Shown here: positions 17,424 through 18,064 of the stretch, piece by piece | How positions within the stretch are numbered: the first letter of the stretch is position 1 | Layout of the letters: every line of letters begins with the position of its first letter | Assembly: GCA_013054445.1 (NCBI GenBank) | Contig: JAAMPI010001192.1 | Coordinates: 1 to 18,064 of the forward strand | From: Cudoniella acicularis | Lineage: Eukaryota > Ascomycota > Leotiomycetes > Helotiales > Helotiaceae | DNA length: 18,064 nt | Direction of reading: 5' to 3' | Notes under the pieces: model-generated | The model's database searches: none | What the model was told of the DNA's origin: nothing | What the model saw: only the letters and a program-made list of their open reading frames with translations | Position numbers and translations under genes: made by a program

Positions 17424-18064
17424 TGTGGCCGCGCAAGGTGGTGTTGATAAGCGTGATAGGCGTGAAAGGCACAGATACACTAGGAGTCCGTGGAGTGCTG
17501 AGCGCGCCTTTAGCAATACTCCCGCCGGGGGGCTAGCTGAGGCAATGATATAAGTAAGCAGTTGAGCCAGAAAGGTTGATTGTACAAAGAATGTGCATTT
17601 CGTACGGATGAGCTCCAACATTTAGGGACACGACCATTGGACTTGTCTTTACAGCTGATTACATCAAAACCGTTCAGCCGGCACAGCAAGTTGCATTGCA
17701 TTGTTGGCGCGTCTCTCGTTCAGGTGTGAATGTAAGATATTGGTGGTGGCTATAGAAAGGGAAGAAGTGAAGGAAGGTAAGGCGAGGTCTAATCTGGTCT
17801 CCCGCAAGCCGGGAGCACTAGCGTTGACGCCCTGATGCATTATTGCATGGCATGACAAGAAACCGGGCAAAACGGGACACCGAGGACGTGGAATGTGGTT
17901 CGTCGACATCAAGAATCAGCCCAGCCAAAGTCGCGTGGGCGTTTGACAGGTCTTGGCTGAAAGTTCATCTAGATCGTTTCGCAATTCAGCCCAGGCAGCA
18001 GTACAGTCAGTGCAGCTGCAGGCGCGGCTCTTGGGAAGATCCAAAACAAAATCTCCGTATTGGG
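17424..18064. promoter_or_regulatory. Upstream region of the tyrosinase gene, no other gene seen
   Basis: The minus-strand leader just before the start codon is pyrimidine-rich with a repeated CCTATCACGCTTATC-like stretch. The open frame extending upstream of the chosen ATG does not look like tyrosinase. Minus-strand frames at 17510-17701 and 17664-17912 have no family resemblance. Confidence 0.45.

Noticed and set aside
16962..17621. Longer N-terminus for tyrosinase from the upstream Met at 17621
   Set aside because: The added 66 residues are not tyrosinase-like, while ATG 17423 begins a segment that leads into RRDINEW at the expected distance from the copper A site.

Overview
The window looks like nuclear DNA of a filamentous ascomycete (Pezizomycotina). 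Its genes carry many short introns (46-66 nt) with GT...CTAAC/CTAAT...AG signals. It encodes a HET-domain protein, an ankyrin/vWA protein, a fungal MFS transporter, a type-3 copper tyrosinase and a CipB-type oxidoreductase, and gene-sized DNA alternates with AT-rich, transposon-scarred stretches. I cannot name the species. All exon models were built by eye from splice signals and protein continuity.

Left part (1-4505), accessory and decayed: an AT-rich edge, then a HET-domain gene (765-2856) that appears dead. It carries a TGA in place of the near-invariant Trp of the HET core, and a 243-bp LTR-like insertion near its 3' end. Next come a second, unrelated LTR-like element (3447-3661), a block of CCTAGG palindromes with a repeat pair differing only by transitions, and an AT-rich tract.

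Middle (4506-10742): a minus-strand MFS transporter that is intact once six introns are removed. A diverged second copy of the HET-gene LTR lies just upstream of it. Then comes a divergent pair of ankyrin genes: a 237-residue ankyrin/membrane protein (minus) and an ankyrin-vWA protein (plus) with a complete metal-binding (MIDAS) motif. The first splice junction of the ankyrin-vWA gene is ambiguous and would decide between a short ankyrin-only protein and the full protein.

Right part (11597-17423), apparently functional genes: an intronless medium-chain reductase with an in-frame 12-nt tandem expansion, a fold-type I PLP enzyme (class III aminotransferase-like) with a C-terminal Cys/His zinc-knuckle-like tail, and a minus-strand tyrosinase. 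A probable GC-AG intron joins the tyrosinase to a C-terminal beta-rich, lectin/ConA-like extension (800 residues in total). Reductase, PLP enzyme and tyrosinase could form a small metabolic neighbourhood, but nothing in the sequence proves they are co-regulated. I saw no rRNA, tRNA or CRISPR.
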